Below, one piece after another: positions 1 through 14,321 of a DNA stretch of 64,000 nucleotides (position 1 is the first letter of the stretch; every line of letters starts with the position of its first letter). Position numbers and translations under genes: made by a program. This DNA comes from Tipula vernalis (taxonomy: Eukaryota > Arthropoda > Insecta > Diptera > Tipulidae): the NCBI GenBank assembly GCA_958295665.1, contig OY282560.1:209792420-209856419 (forward strand), written 5' to 3'. A model generated the notes under the pieces. That model searched no databases. It was not told the origin of the DNA and was given only the letters and a program-made list of their open reading frames with translations.

Positions 1-479
1 TTTTAATTTATAAGTTATTACCTAGGGCGACCATAAAGTGAACTAGGCTAGCCCGCCCACTGAAAGATGAGATGAATATAAAAGTTTTTTTTTTATTTTT
101 TTAAGTAAACTGCTCTCTGAGATTTCGACCCTCAACCTCAAAGCACCAAAAATAAAGAACAACCCCGAAAAACAAAAAAAACGCAAAAATTACGGAGCTT
201 TTAATGCAACTTGCTTTAAAATTTAATACCTCAAAAATATTTTATTAATGCAGTCTTTCATAAATTTTAATGCAGTTGATTGATGGTTCTTCTACAATTT
301 GCTTTATATTGTAAAGGAATGTTGCACTAAAATTTAATCTAATTGCTGTATTACAAATCAATGCAAATTGTATCAAACTAATTTTTAATGCAAGCTTTGT
401 ATCATTTTGTAATACAGCCTTGCACTGGACCTATATGTAATTCAATTTGCATTACATAAGCAATATTTTTTCAACTGTG
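1..479 (-). mobile_element. Small TIR element, partial copy (family shared with 32757-33422)
   Basis: This is the reverse complement of the left half of the element at 32757-33422; the first 85 bases match its interior around 32985-33050. It is rich in the motif TAATGCAA/TTGCATTA near its end, as in the other copy. Its outer end reads CACAGTTGAAAAAAT (reverse strand) against CACTTAAAAAAAT in the full copy. The other half lies before the window start. Its end falls inside the hAT transposase relic on the same strand, just after that protein's LSIPT motif, so it appears inserted in the hAT gene. No transposase is encoded. Confidence 0.7.
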
Positions 480-480
480 T

Positions 481-1316
481 AGGTATGCTCAAAAAGAAAT
501 AAACAAAATTAAACAAATTTGAGAAAGATCTAGATTTGAGCATATTTGACCATTTCTCAACGCAAAAACATTTTTTAACATCACCTGATAATTTTATGGT
601 ATCAAATATTTGTGCTGCTGAAGGAATTTCGTCAAACAATAAATTAATATTTACATTAACTGTTTCATTTATAAGAAGTGTTCCAATTAATTCAACAGCA
701 CAATCAAAAGAAGGGAATTTTTTATTTAAAATAAAAACGCCCAACTTTTTTAGCAAATAGGTAAAGAAACCCATATAGTCGGGCAGTGTTAGATTAGCTC
801 CCTAAGCTCGAGATTAAAATAATTAGGAAAACTAATTAGATTTTCCCGTCTTTGCTGATTTAGTAAAAAAGTTAAAAACATTTTGAAAAAAATTATCGAA
901 ACCAAAGGACAGCATATTTAAACAACGTTTCAAATAATTATGAATGACATGGCAATAACAATTCGCTTCTAAGACATACGGATTCAACGATGTCAATTTT
1001 TTATACAGAGAATTTTGGTTTCCGAAATTAGAATTTGTCTTGGCTGCGCTGAAAGCTGAAATTTTCGCTTGAGATAAATCTAAGGAATTGAACGGTTTTT
1101 GTATTGCACTAAACATAACAGCTGCAGTTTCATTAGCGTTTTCAAAAAAAATCTACCAGTTTATTTTCCATCCCATTCTCGATCGTGGAATAATATATTT
1201 TTTTAGAGATTATTTTATTTATAACTTCTACCATTTCTTTAGGAGCCAACACTTCTGTCACAATACCCTCGGCTTTGGTTCAAAATCGTAAAAAAATTTT
1301 AAACCACGAGGATTTT
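481..1316 (-). pseudogene. hAT transposase relic, middle and C-terminal parts
   Basis: Read on the reverse strand, 1316 to about 832 gives a hAT RNase-H-like core piece: an acidic-aromatic stretch (VDFFENANETA), then KISAFSAAK, where hAT proteins usually carry SADN, then a C-x2-H motif (CYCHVIHN). The second catalytic Asp therefore seems lost. After stops near 780-830 the frame resumes at 774 and reaches the C-terminal dimerisation region, ending at LSIPT, where the small TIR element interrupts it. The N-terminus with its zinc finger is missing. An inverted-repeat-like sequence, CAGGGTTGTCCTCG, typical of hAT ends, abuts the (TA)n tract at 1348 and may be the original 5' terminus. Family assignment rests on motif order only. 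Confidence 0.65.
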
Positions 1317-1345
1317 TCAGTATCGAAGAGGACACGAGGACAACC

Positions 1346-4369
<3,024 letters not shown>

Positions 4370-4376
4370 ATATATA

Positions 4377-4469
<93 letters not shown>
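4370..4469. repeat. (TA)n microsatellite, right part
   Basis: About 100 bp of TA repeats with one AGT interruption near each end. It continues the tract seen at 1349-1492 on the other side of the long-TIR transposon. Confidence 0.95.
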
Positions 4470-4472
<3 letters not shown>

Positions 4473-5651
4473 TACACTTGAAATGTGAGGCTCTACAATA
4501 AGAAGAAATAAGTTTTTAACTAAAAGCTTTACTTATAGTTGCACAAGAAAACGTTTGCGGGTGGGCCCCAAATATGTAGTTATGCCACTGAGTGACGTAA
4601 CTAGGTACCCGTAGTTATTGGGCGCCACCAGATTTATCAGGCGTTCGACTACTAGTTCAAAGTCAAGATTAGATAGATAGTAGCTCAGATTAAGCTTAAA
4701 GTGGACCACCCTTTCAAATTTGCGGAACATTTCTAGAAAATTTTTCAAAAAAGGTGGTGGTCTGTATAGCATTTAGAGAAACAAGAAATTAATCATGTTG
4801 CTATTGGATATTTTCTTAAGACAGACCCAAAAATTTCTTCTCGATTGCTGTAGGTCCCCATACAAATAAAAATGGGTTTAGGTTTTGACAGATATTTAAA
4901 TTTGCTAAATTTATTTTAAATTAAATCTTTTGACATCAAATGATAACGATTTTAGTGTTTATGATGCGGATTGATTTACTTACAACACACATTTTGCACT
5001 CCAAATACGGCTCTTTTGCGCATCAAATTCAACATCAAATCAAGTTTTGATTAGAAAAGGTTTAATTTGATTTGCAAAAGATTGAAGTTTGTGGCCACTG
5101 ATTAAATTTCTTTTGCAAAATTTAAATTTTATTTGATGAAGGATGATCGAAGAAATTGTTGAAACTTGCTTCATATAGAAAAATAGCTAGCGCCTTTGTC
5201 TTTAGAAAGGATACCTGAGTCAAACGGTCGGTCATTTATCGAATCTTTTTTATTTCCGGTAAACGGTTAATAAAACCTAAGTTTACCGGTAAACCAGGTA
5301 AAAGCGGTTTATTTTCAAAAACTATTTCAAATATAAGGAAATTCCAAATTCCAAATTAATTTTGCAATTAGTGATGGTGTTCTTTTTTTGCTTCTTTTTG
5401 GCGATTTCTCCTGTATCATAACCCCTTGTTTGGGATTTCATGTTTTGAAATTACTTAGAATTACGTAGAATTTATTTATGAATTTCTTTGTCTAATTTTA
5501 AAATTATAGTCAAATATGAAATTATTATTTAATGTACATACGTATGGCAGTAGCTCATTTACATTTTGATACATGCAAAGACCGAATGAATTTTTTTTAG
5601 CAATTTTAAGTTATTCACAAATAGATTTGATAATTTCATTTCATTCATTTC
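4470..5651. other. No gene recognised
   Basis: AT-rich sequence without a convincing ORF, RNA gene or repeat. Around 5265-5315 there is a short cluster of ACCGGTAAAC-like words (both orientations), too short to classify. Confidence 0.5.
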
Positions 5652-5659
5652 AACTTCCT

Positions 5660-6438
5660 CATTTTTTTTGCGGGGGGGGGGGGGGAGGGGTTGGCGACTA
5701 TTGCAGGGGGGACCACAGTTGAGTAGATTAATCTACCAGCTCCGTAATTTTCCAGTAGGGTGCGCATCACGTTAGCTGTTCTGGTCTTGTCATTAGGCAG
5801 CTGTGTGATGGGTACAATTGTGTAAGGGGTAAGCTGTTCACAATTCGCAAGTATACGTGCTGCCTCCTCGTAGCAACCACTGGTAACTAAGGCCATTTGG
5901 CACATTTTTGGTCATTTGGCACAGGCTAAAGTACGGCGCTAAAGGAGAAAACCTTGACAAAAAACCCTAATCTAAAGTGGAACAGCATATGTCGATGGAT
6001 GAATGGCTGATAGGTTAATCAGTCCAAAATATGCGGACTCTGGATACCAGGCACGCTCCAGTTTTATTTAGCCTTCCTGTAGTAAAGCTGTAACCTACAG
6101 GTGCTTTGCAATTCCCAGCAACTCGTAAGAGTAAAATCAAACGAAATACGGGGCAGGAGTAGGAATATACGGGAGTGGGACAACCCTCTGGAAGTCCTTG
6201 GGCTCCAGTGCTACTGTCTTTCTAGCGGAACTATATGCTGTAGTAAGCATCTAGGAGGGGGAGCAATAAGCCCAGATAGTATGTATCACGTACCGGGAGG
6301 CAGTATTGTCAGGTTCATTAAGAACCTGTATATTGACTGGACGGATAATTTAGCAGGGTCCAGCACCATAGATTTTTTAGGTCGCAGTGCGAAGTGGCTG
6401 ATCGCCCGCATGGCCCTCTAATAATAATAAATAAAAAA
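5660..6438 (+). mobile_element. Short TAA-tailed retroposon, copy 1
   Basis: The element ends in (TAA)n followed by A-rich sequence and is flanked by the duplication AACTTCCT (5652-5659 and 6439-6446), the signature of target-primed reverse transcription. It matches 39590-40294 in inverted orientation over almost its full length, and its last 150 bp match 54961-55110. The 5' part begins with T8 and a G-run of about 20 bp. Both strands are unusually open: a forward frame at 6101-6421 and a reverse frame at 5645-5905 (CQMALVTSGCYEE) are conserved without stops in the other copy. No RT or RNase H domain is visible. It is probably a non-autonomous partner of a non-LTR element whose 3' end carries TAA repeats, such as the I group, but that is inference. 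Confidence 0.65.
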
Positions 6439-6446
6439 AACTTCCT

Positions 6447-6960
6447 AAAGATGGCAGTACTTGTGTTTTTTCGACATTTTTTTTGTACCGAAACAAAAAT
6501 GTAAACAAAAGCAACCAACAGGGATAAAACTGACAACTAGAATTTTATTTTTTATTTATGTACCAAAAATTAAAAATTTTTAAGGTCGACATCTTTAGAA
6601 ATAATACCGTACTCAGCTTTCAAGTATCAAATAATACTGAATTATCAATAAATCTGCCTAAATCTTTCACTGCTAGTTTATAGCTTATAACTGCTTATAG
6701 TATTATATTTTATTTGCAACATATAGAACAAACAAATAAAATTATTGCTCTTGCTTTTGCCAATTCTAGAAAAAGCAAAAACAACTTAAACCAAAAACTT
6801 TACTAAAGCAATTTAACAAATCATGATCAAAACAAACAAAATTTGGTAAATTTTATACCTCGCTGATACCAAACATAAACAATTATCCAAAATAAATTCG
6901 ACGCACTAAGAAATTTCACACAATTTCAAATTGGTGAATAAAAAAATATAAAGAGCTGAA
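6447..6960. other. No gene recognised
   Basis: AT-rich spacer between the TAA-tailed retroposon and the low-complexity tract. Nothing codes convincingly on either strand. Confidence 0.5.
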
Positions 6961-6965
6961 ACCCC

Positions 6966-7420
6966 ATCAGGTGGTCATAACATCGGTCTTGATTAATTCA
7001 GTCAATCTTCAGCTCAGCCTCCAACTCAATATACAAATCAACCTCCAACTCAATCGCAACATAATGCTAACCACAATCACCAAATTAACCGTCAATCAAG
7101 CCCTTAAATCAACTACCAAATCAACCCCAAATCCACTTTCAAATCAACCCTTAACCTAACTCCAAATCAACTATTAAATAATTCTCCAACCGAACAACTC
7201 ACTCAACCCAAATGCAGGCTCAACTCATATCATCGTACCATCATAACATCATACCATCATACCATTGCCATTATATCATCATACCACCATACCATCATAC
7301 CATCATACCATCATCATCATCATACCACCATCACCATCACACAATTTTTATATATAAAACATCATACCATTATGCCATCATAACATCATACCATCATACC
7401 GTCATCAAAAATCAACTCAA
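6966..7420. repeat. Pyrimidine/adenine low-complexity tract with CAT-rich minisatellite
   Basis: The first half is a run of degenerate AACTCAATC/CAAATCAACC words (6990-7205). From about 7225 to 7410 it becomes a degenerate repeat of ATCATACC, mixed with CATCAT and CACCAT. The His/Tyr-rich open frame at 7212-7427 is a by-product of the repeat. A similar AACTCAACT-rich stretch occurs at 11030-11270. Confidence 0.85.
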
Positions 7421-7439
7421 TTTTTGAAGGTTTAAAAAT

Positions 7440-8502
7440 TCCTCTGTTTTAACTTTAGACTTGATTATCATCTCTCAAGAAGAAGATAAATGTTTGAAAT
7501 ATTAACAGTGGACTTTCTTAAGTCTTTAACAATATTTATGTAAAGTAAGGTTCAAGCAGAGCACCCTGTATTTTATAGAGCCATAATCAAAAAATAAGGG
7601 AGTTAGAAACGAAGAAAAAACGAAACTTTTCATAGTAAAACACACAAAACATATGGGAAATCACTTTTTTTCCTAAGACAAATTTTTAAATGAAAACGTT
7701 ACAAATTCTTAATTATGATTTCTGAAATACTTTCATAAATGTTTGAATTTCAACAAACATGAATATCGTTTAAGTAAATCGTTTTCATTTTCTTGTAATA
7801 ATTGATTTATTTAAACCAAAATATTAAAAAAAATTCATAACAACAGCATTCTGGTCAAATTGAAATAAAAGCTTACTACTATTCGTTTGGTTATTAAGTC
7901 AATATACATTACATAGATGGCAGTGATGGCCGTGAAAATTTGGTAAAATCGTACCAAAAATTACCACCTGGGGAAATTTCAAGTTCAAAAATTGTTGGAA
8001 AAGCAAAACAAATTCACAAAATATAGGAACGTATGATAATTTCGTGATTAAACAATTTTTTTCGTAATTTTCTATGACCATTTTAGACATCTTACGTACA
8101 CCAGTAAAACTAAAGATAAATTTAGCAAGTATTATTTTAATTCGTCAGAGCCAACTTTGATGTATTTTTCAAAAAGGAAATTCCGATAAAAATATTTTAG
8201 AAATAATTTAATTTTAATATTTCTGCAATTAATATTTACTTAATACCAATATAGCCTTCTTGTATATTGTTCTTAAAGATATGTAGAAAACTTTTATATA
8301 AACATTTTATGACATTTTTGCTTTTTTTATTGAAAAACTTGAAGCTAAGCAACACCATTTTTACTATGGATTCCTATGGAAATCATTGAAAAGTTATACC
8401 ACTAAAAAAGCTTCTAAAAAATACGTCATTAAGATTATGGCTTTATACTCTAGAAGGCTCTGGTTCAAGTCGTTCAATGCATGTCCATTTGTCACTTTTA
8501 AA
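7440..8502. other. No gene recognised
   Basis: About 1 kb of AT-rich DNA with short frames only. No TE motif or RNA gene was recognised. Confidence 0.5.
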
Positions 8503-8726
8503 TACAGTGAAACCTCATTTCAACGGCCACTCAATTTAGCGAAATTCTTACTTCAACGGACAAACTTTAAAGTCCCATGCAACAGAAGTTTTTCAATTAA
8601 AACCTGCCTTATATATAAGCTGACACTTCACTAGAGCGGATACGGACAGATATTTCTGCGACGATACAGGTTTTACGAGTACACTTCAAATTGAAACTTT
8701 TACACTTCAATTTGTTCCGTGTACAC

Positions 8727-10060
8727 TTTTTTTTTTTTAATTTAAACATATTTATTTGCCAAAATTTACATAAGTTCAAGTTACAATATTACAGAATTTA
8801 ATTTATACATTGTAAACTTTATAATAATTATTTTAGTTACACGAACCACATTGGGTTATAGAGTAACTACAGATTATTCAAAACTAACTGTATTGCTACT
8901 TAAAATAAGTTATATAATTATTATCTTTATGTGCATACAGCTTAAGTCGACTTAAGACAAAAAATATTTTCAATATTCAACGTTTCATAGCCAGCCTTTA
9001 ACTCCACTAAACTTGACTTAAGTGGTAATGCCTTGTGGCCAAGGGCGGTGGGTGCAAGCCGTAGTAGCTTTTTTGTCGGCATAAGTGGAAAATGAATTTA
9101 AAATTCAACTTTTCCTACCTCTCTAGAAAAATTATCAAATTTGATTTAGGCTGTTTTGCATTTTGACCACAGATATGTATTTCAAATAAATAAAACAAAA
9201 CTAACAATTCATTCATATTTGAAGCTTAAGATTTTGGTTTTCTTTAAGATGCTGAATAACAGCCAATTAAATTGCCTTATAGTGTCTGCATTTTTTATTT
9301 CACTTTGAAGTTCATTAAATTTCGCAAGTCCTCTGTTAAACACATTAATTTTTCCAGCTTATGCAAAAAATTCAACCTCAAAGTGCGATCTATGGCGCAT
9401 GTTGTACTTATGAAGATCTATAGCTCGAATTGGTCCAAAATTACTCTTTATAAGCTAATGGAACATTTTGTAGAATAGGAATAGAAGTTCTTTCTTGATG
9501 ATAATAGTGGACGACGTAAATTTTTTTTTTTTTTTGCAAGATCTCTAATTGATTTAGTTTATTTGATGCACCACCACTCCATATCGAGTTTAGATAAACT
9601 AAATGCGAGAGAATGTGTGCGTTATACAAAAGCACTAAAGATTTCTTGGGAAGTATATTTTCTGATTCTTATATTCCTTATATTTAATAATAGAAACTGT
9701 TCCAACCTTGCCAGCAATACCTTTTTAAAGATTTTTGATACGGTGGTCAGTATAGAAATATAGGAAGATAATTATTTAGATCCATTTGACTGCCTAATTT
9801 GTGTATTGGTACTAATTTTGCATAATTTAAGCAATGAGGAAAAGCTGATTCATTGAAAGTACCATTAATAAGTCTGGCAGGGACTGGTGCTATAAAATTA
9901 GACGTATGTTTAAGCCAGAAACTGCATGAGCGCTTAGTTCTTTAATTATATTTTTTACCTCCAAGTCACCAATAATATCAAAAACAAATGGATATTTTAC
10001 ATCATATTTAAAATATTCGAAATCTGTAAGCATCGGTTCCCTGAAATGTTTCGTAATACT
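8727..10060 (-). pseudogene. Non-LTR retrotransposon RT relic (Jockey/CR1-like), reverse strand
   Basis: Reading the reverse strand from about 10060: FDIIGDLEVKNIIKELSAHAVSG (RT finger region, one frame), then IAPVPARLINGTFNESAFPH and AKLVPIHKLGSQMDLNNYLP, the typical non-LTR block around the (K)vvPi.K.g..d..NYRPI motif. The YADD centre is deleted. The thumb/connection region follows at 9635-9441 (YLNSIWSGGASNKLNQLEIL), then a weak C-terminal block near 9420-9260. The reverse-strand 3' end has a poly-A tail (T-run at 8727-8738). Several frameshifts are present. It appears to be a 5'-truncated copy sitting inside the pogo-like shell. Confidence 0.65.
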
Positions 10061-10124
10061 ATTGGGGACTCAACTTCAAATTGGACCTTTAACGTTTTAA
10101 ATTGAACCTTTAGCAAATTATACG

Positions 10125-10925
10125 TATGGCCAATTAGGATGGAACTTGGCTATTTCTTAGCCGGTTTTAGTAAATTTGACATCCATGATTGAAATGGGAT
10201 TCTTAAATGATTTTTGGACAAAATTCTGGAATATGGCCAAAAAAAAAATAAATGAAATTTGACATGTGCGTTGGAAGTGGAATTCTAAAATGATTTTTAG
10301 ATGAAGTTATGGAATATGGCAACAACTTTATCTATCGGTTAAGGCATAGCCAAGTTCCATCTTACCCGGCCATATTCCAGAGCTTTATCCAAATATCATT
10401 TTAGAATCCCATCCAAGTTCCATCCTACTTGTCTATATTCTAGAACTTTATCTAAAAATCATTTTAGAATCCCATTTTCAATGCACATGTCAAATTTTAT
10501 CATAATTGGTTGAGAAAAAGGCAAATTCCATCATATGTGGCAATATTCCAGAACTTCATCCAGATACCCAACACCCACATCAAATTTCATCATAATCTGT
10601 TAAGAAATAGCCTAGTTTCGTCATCATTGGCCATATTCTAGAACTTTATCCAAGAATGATTTTAGAATCCCATTTCCAACGCTCATTTCAAATTTCATCA
10701 TAATCGGTTAAGGAATAGCCAAGTTCCATTCTACTCGGCCATATTCCAGAACTTTATCTAAAAATCATGTCAAATTTCATCATAATCAAATAAGAAATAG
10801 CCAAGTTCCATTCTACTTGGTCATAATCCAGAACTTCGTCTAAAAATCATTTGAGAATCCCGTTTCCATTGGAAATGCTATGGATTTCTTCAAAATCGGC
10901 TAAGATATAGAATCTCAATAAAATT
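10125..10925. repeat. Degenerate satellite with strand switch
   Basis: From about 10345 to 10910 a unit of roughly 110-130 bp is repeated about six times with internal deletions. Its hallmarks are CCAAGTTCCATYCTAC, GGCCATATTCCAGAACTTTA, AAAATCATTTTAGAATCCCA and CATCATAATCGGTTAAGAAA. From about 10130 to 10330 the same unit appears in reverse complement (GATGGAACTTGGCTATTTCT, GGGATTCTTAAATGATTTTT, CTGGAATATGGCC). The array therefore turns round near 10330, giving a foldback structure. Confidence 0.8.
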
Positions 10926-11020
10926 TTTATAAAAACAAATCCTCAGTTTAACAGACACCCCACTACAACGGACAACTTTTTTGGTCCTGTCGATTACCGT
11001 ACTTGTGAGGTTACCCAGTA

Positions 11021-14000
11021 TATAAATTGCTCAACTGCTCACTAAATCTTAATCCAATCTCAACTAAATTAGAACTCAGCCATAATTCAACTAGCAAACG
11101 GAACCCGACTTAACCCTCAACGCAACCGCAACCTCTACGCCAAATTGAATCCTCAAACCAGCATATATAAAAAATTGGTCAACAACTCACTATATCCTAT
11201 CCAACCCGAACTCAGCTCCAACTCAACTTCAACTGACCCCGAAAATTGACCCCTAACTTAACCTTCAAATCAATCATCGTATGGCAGGTACCTCACCCTC
11301 TTGACGTACAATTTCCAAAAGCTTTTCAAATCTCCACCTTTACCATAGAAACGTATTGGCAAAAAAAAAACTCCAAATCGGGACAAGAAGTTCTCGAGAT
11401 ACCATGTATACAGATCTCCAAACATCCAGACAGACGGACGGAAATTTTTTTTTTGCTTTTTCACACTCAGGGGCTTTCAAACCGTCGAGAAAAATGAAAC
11501 ACGAAAAATTTTCGTCATTTTTGACAGGATTTCAATACTTTGGTCTTTTTAGACCGAAGTAATTCCGAATGATTCAAGGACAGGGTTTCCCTTAATTTCC
11601 TTCACGTGGCTTTTTGCTGTAGACGTCGAAGGACGCGAGGGACATGCATCATCTTTAACGCGTTCTATGCTTCTTTGAACAACTTATACCAATAAAAAAT
11701 ACTTGCTCTGAGCAGTACATTGTCACCAAAAGCCTTTTCCAACATTTTCAAAGTTTTAGAACTTATTTTAAAAATCACAAAGTACTTGTTTAGAAGAAAG
11801 TAAACAAGCGTCTCTCATTAACTACTAAAGATATTGGCCCGAATTTTGATACAGGCATCTCTAACATATATGGCGGTGCTATCAATCTAAGAAAAAAAAA
11901 AAATACTCGTTTGGATAAGCCCGCGCAATTTAATTGAAAAAGTCTTACAACTTTTTGATCCCAGTAGTAAATCTCGATAATGGATGAATGGCCTTTAATA
12001 AGACAAGAATCGGTATACGCGGCTTGACGAGATCATTATAAAAGTTTTTGTTTGTGAAAATCATGAGCTCTCGACGAATATGGACGTTTGATGGGCCGAT
12101 CGAAAATTATAATCTATAGAGTCAATTAGGCTCAAGAATCGTGAAAAACTTACTGCGAAATTGTTTTAAAATTCAAACGTTTAGAGAATTTAAAATAGCG
12201 TTTTGGCCACCCAAGACGAATTACAAAAATTGTCAGGAGGAGAATAATATCAAATATCATTATACCACACAACAAATACTGATATAGAAGCCGGGCCACT
12301 GTTTAATGCTAATAGCACAAAGTATCTGAAAGCTTAATAAAACTGGCTTCGCTTAAAGAATAAGCGAGGTAGAAAATCGCGCGATCAGTAAAATCCTTAA
12401 TATAGCCAAATTGGAATCATTGGATTCAAAAAATCATCAATTTGGCCAGGGTATGTAGCATGTTCACGAAATCAGGCCACCAAGCAATGTAGGACTAGAA
12501 AAGGATCGATGATTATAAATCTTGCCTGTTTTTGGCTGGCCCACTTGTCGCGTACAAAACTATTTTGATAAGAACAGAAACGTTGTTGATGAGGTGAAAT
12601 AATTTATCTGATTTACAATAAAAGAACCGTTTCAAAATTGTCATCGAGCATACAAAAGAAATTAACTTGTATTTGCAAGTTGCGAGATTGAATACAAACA
12701 TTGATGACATTGAACATTGAAAAATAGATTCTTAAAGTCAAACTAAACATTATTGCGCTGTGTGCGCCATTAATATTTATTCAAATTTGAAGCTTTAACC
12801 AAATTAATTTATTTCAGACTTTGAGAAACGGAACCAGTAAGTAATTTAGCAAATTTTTGATGAAGAGAAGAAACTGATGAGTGTAAGTAAACTAGGATAT
12901 AATTTTTATCATGTTTTGGTAATAACGATACGGTTTTGTATGGAGCAGCAAATCAGCAATATGAAAATTTCTACACTAAGTGAATGCTACGGACACTTGT
13001 CAATATCAAAAGTGGTTTGACCTTGAGTCTTCTGATTTTTGTTGAATAAATTACATCGGCGGAGCTATGTATAAGATTTGAAGCAGAAATTCCTTGGTAT
13101 TATTGATAATTTCTACATCAAGTATGGGCTATTTGAAAAAAAAACTTGCCTTTGGGACTTTTGAATTTCGTAGAAAATAAATTAGTCGACGGAGCTTTGT
13201 ATAACATTTTAATGCAAAAACTGCTTTTTATTTATGTATATGTCCGATCCCTGGAACGGCCCATTTGATAGTTTCTCCATCAAGAGGGACAAATTTTATA
13301 ATATTGATTAGTTATTGCATTCGTCAGCTCTAAAATACGTCTATATAAGACATTTTGTTAAGTTTTCCCCAGGCATATAATTATGAAATATCACTGCATC
13401 ATTTACAAACCGAATATAAGACAGAAAACAAACCAGGGTCTGTTCCTGAATATGATACGAATTCGAATGTACAAGATGCGTATCTGGTTTAAATAAAAAA
13501 CAAGCCTTTCATATTCGTTCGGTATTCAGAAATACCTCAGTCTTAAGCCGAATTTTGTTACCTTCTGTCTCTGAACTTTTACTTTAAAGTATTACTACTG
13601 AGAGTATCATTTGGTAAACAAACTTTCCCTGCGGATTGAACCATTTTCATTTCGCGTCGTAATACTCTCCAAGATTGCAACCTCAAAACAATAAATTTAG
13701 AAATTATTGGTGCTCATTATGTACATTTTGCTCATTTGCGTTTTGCTAATTTGGGTATTTTGCTGTTTTACAACAACAAATACAAATTTGTATATACGCG
13801 AAAATGTCGTTATTTAATTTTTATTGATACATTATTTTGAATTTATTTATATTTTATTTCATAATTTATTTAATAAATCAAGAATAAAATTTAAATAAAT
13901 TCCGGGCAATAAATTTTTTTAGGAAGAGATTTATGAAAATGAATAAAATCTATCGAATAGGTAAGTGTCTGTAATTGAAACGACAATTAATAAAAGGGGA

Positions 14001-14320
14001 ACCAGGAGGAACCAGAAAGCAGCTACAACCCGACTCCAACTTCGTCCAATTCTGAGGTTCAACACAGCCCTTAAAAGCTATAGTGTTGAAGATTGCACCT
14101 GGAAACGCTCACAGGTAAAAGCGGATCTCATAACTCCCGCTGTAGGTCAACTCATAAATAAATATGATTTTCAAACAATAAATTAATTTTTTTTCAAATC
14201 TAGATAATTGAATATTTTCATATCAATATTAAATTTATGCAGTATCTCAAATGAAATTTGAGTTTTATGCCAAACCTTAAGAATATAAGAATTATAAAGA
14301 TCCAGCTTTTAGAAAAAATT
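11021..14320. other. Gene-poor stretch with minor repeats
   Basis: 11030-11270 is a low-complexity AACTCAACT-rich tract like 6990-7205. It is followed by CCAAATCGGGACAAGAAGTT and a CAGACAGACGGACGG tail, a kind of sequence often seen in insect repeats. A degenerate tandem repeat is annotated separately at 12966-13290. The remainder has only short frames and no recognisable RNA gene or TE protein. Confidence 0.45.
12966..13290. repeat. Degenerate tandem repeat, period about 130-140 bp
   Basis: The blocks ATTTCTACA(C/T)YAAGT, TTGAATAAATTACATCGGCG and GGAGCTATGTATAAGATTT recur about 130 bp later as ATTTCTACATCAAGT, AAATAAATTAGTCGACGGAG and CTTTGTATAACATTT. A third start (GTTTCTCCATCAAG) follows near 13275. 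Copies are well diverged. Confidence 0.55.
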
Positions 14321-14321
14321 T

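Larger units (their letters stand above)
8505..11018. mobile_element. pogo/Tigger-like DNA transposon shell, bounded by TA
   Basis: The left end reads TA|CAGTGAAACCTCATTTCAACGG; the right end, reverse-complemented, reads CTGGGTAACCTCACAAGTACGG next to TA. The CAGTGnAACCTC start with nearby ACGGACAAA...GTCC blocks is the pogo-group terminal pattern, and the TA duplication fits Tc1/mariner/pogo. No DDE transposase is left: the interior holds a reverse-strand non-LTR RT relic (8727-10060) and an inverted satellite (10125-10925). It could be one non-autonomous element with later insertions, or a composite whose two ends came together by chance. Pairing of the ends is supported by TIR similarity only. 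Confidence 0.6.

Noticed and set aside
536..760. Forward 74-residue ORF
   Set aside because: Shadow of the reverse-strand hAT reading.
7212..7427. His/Tyr-rich open frame
   Set aside because: By-product of the CAT-rich minisatellite.
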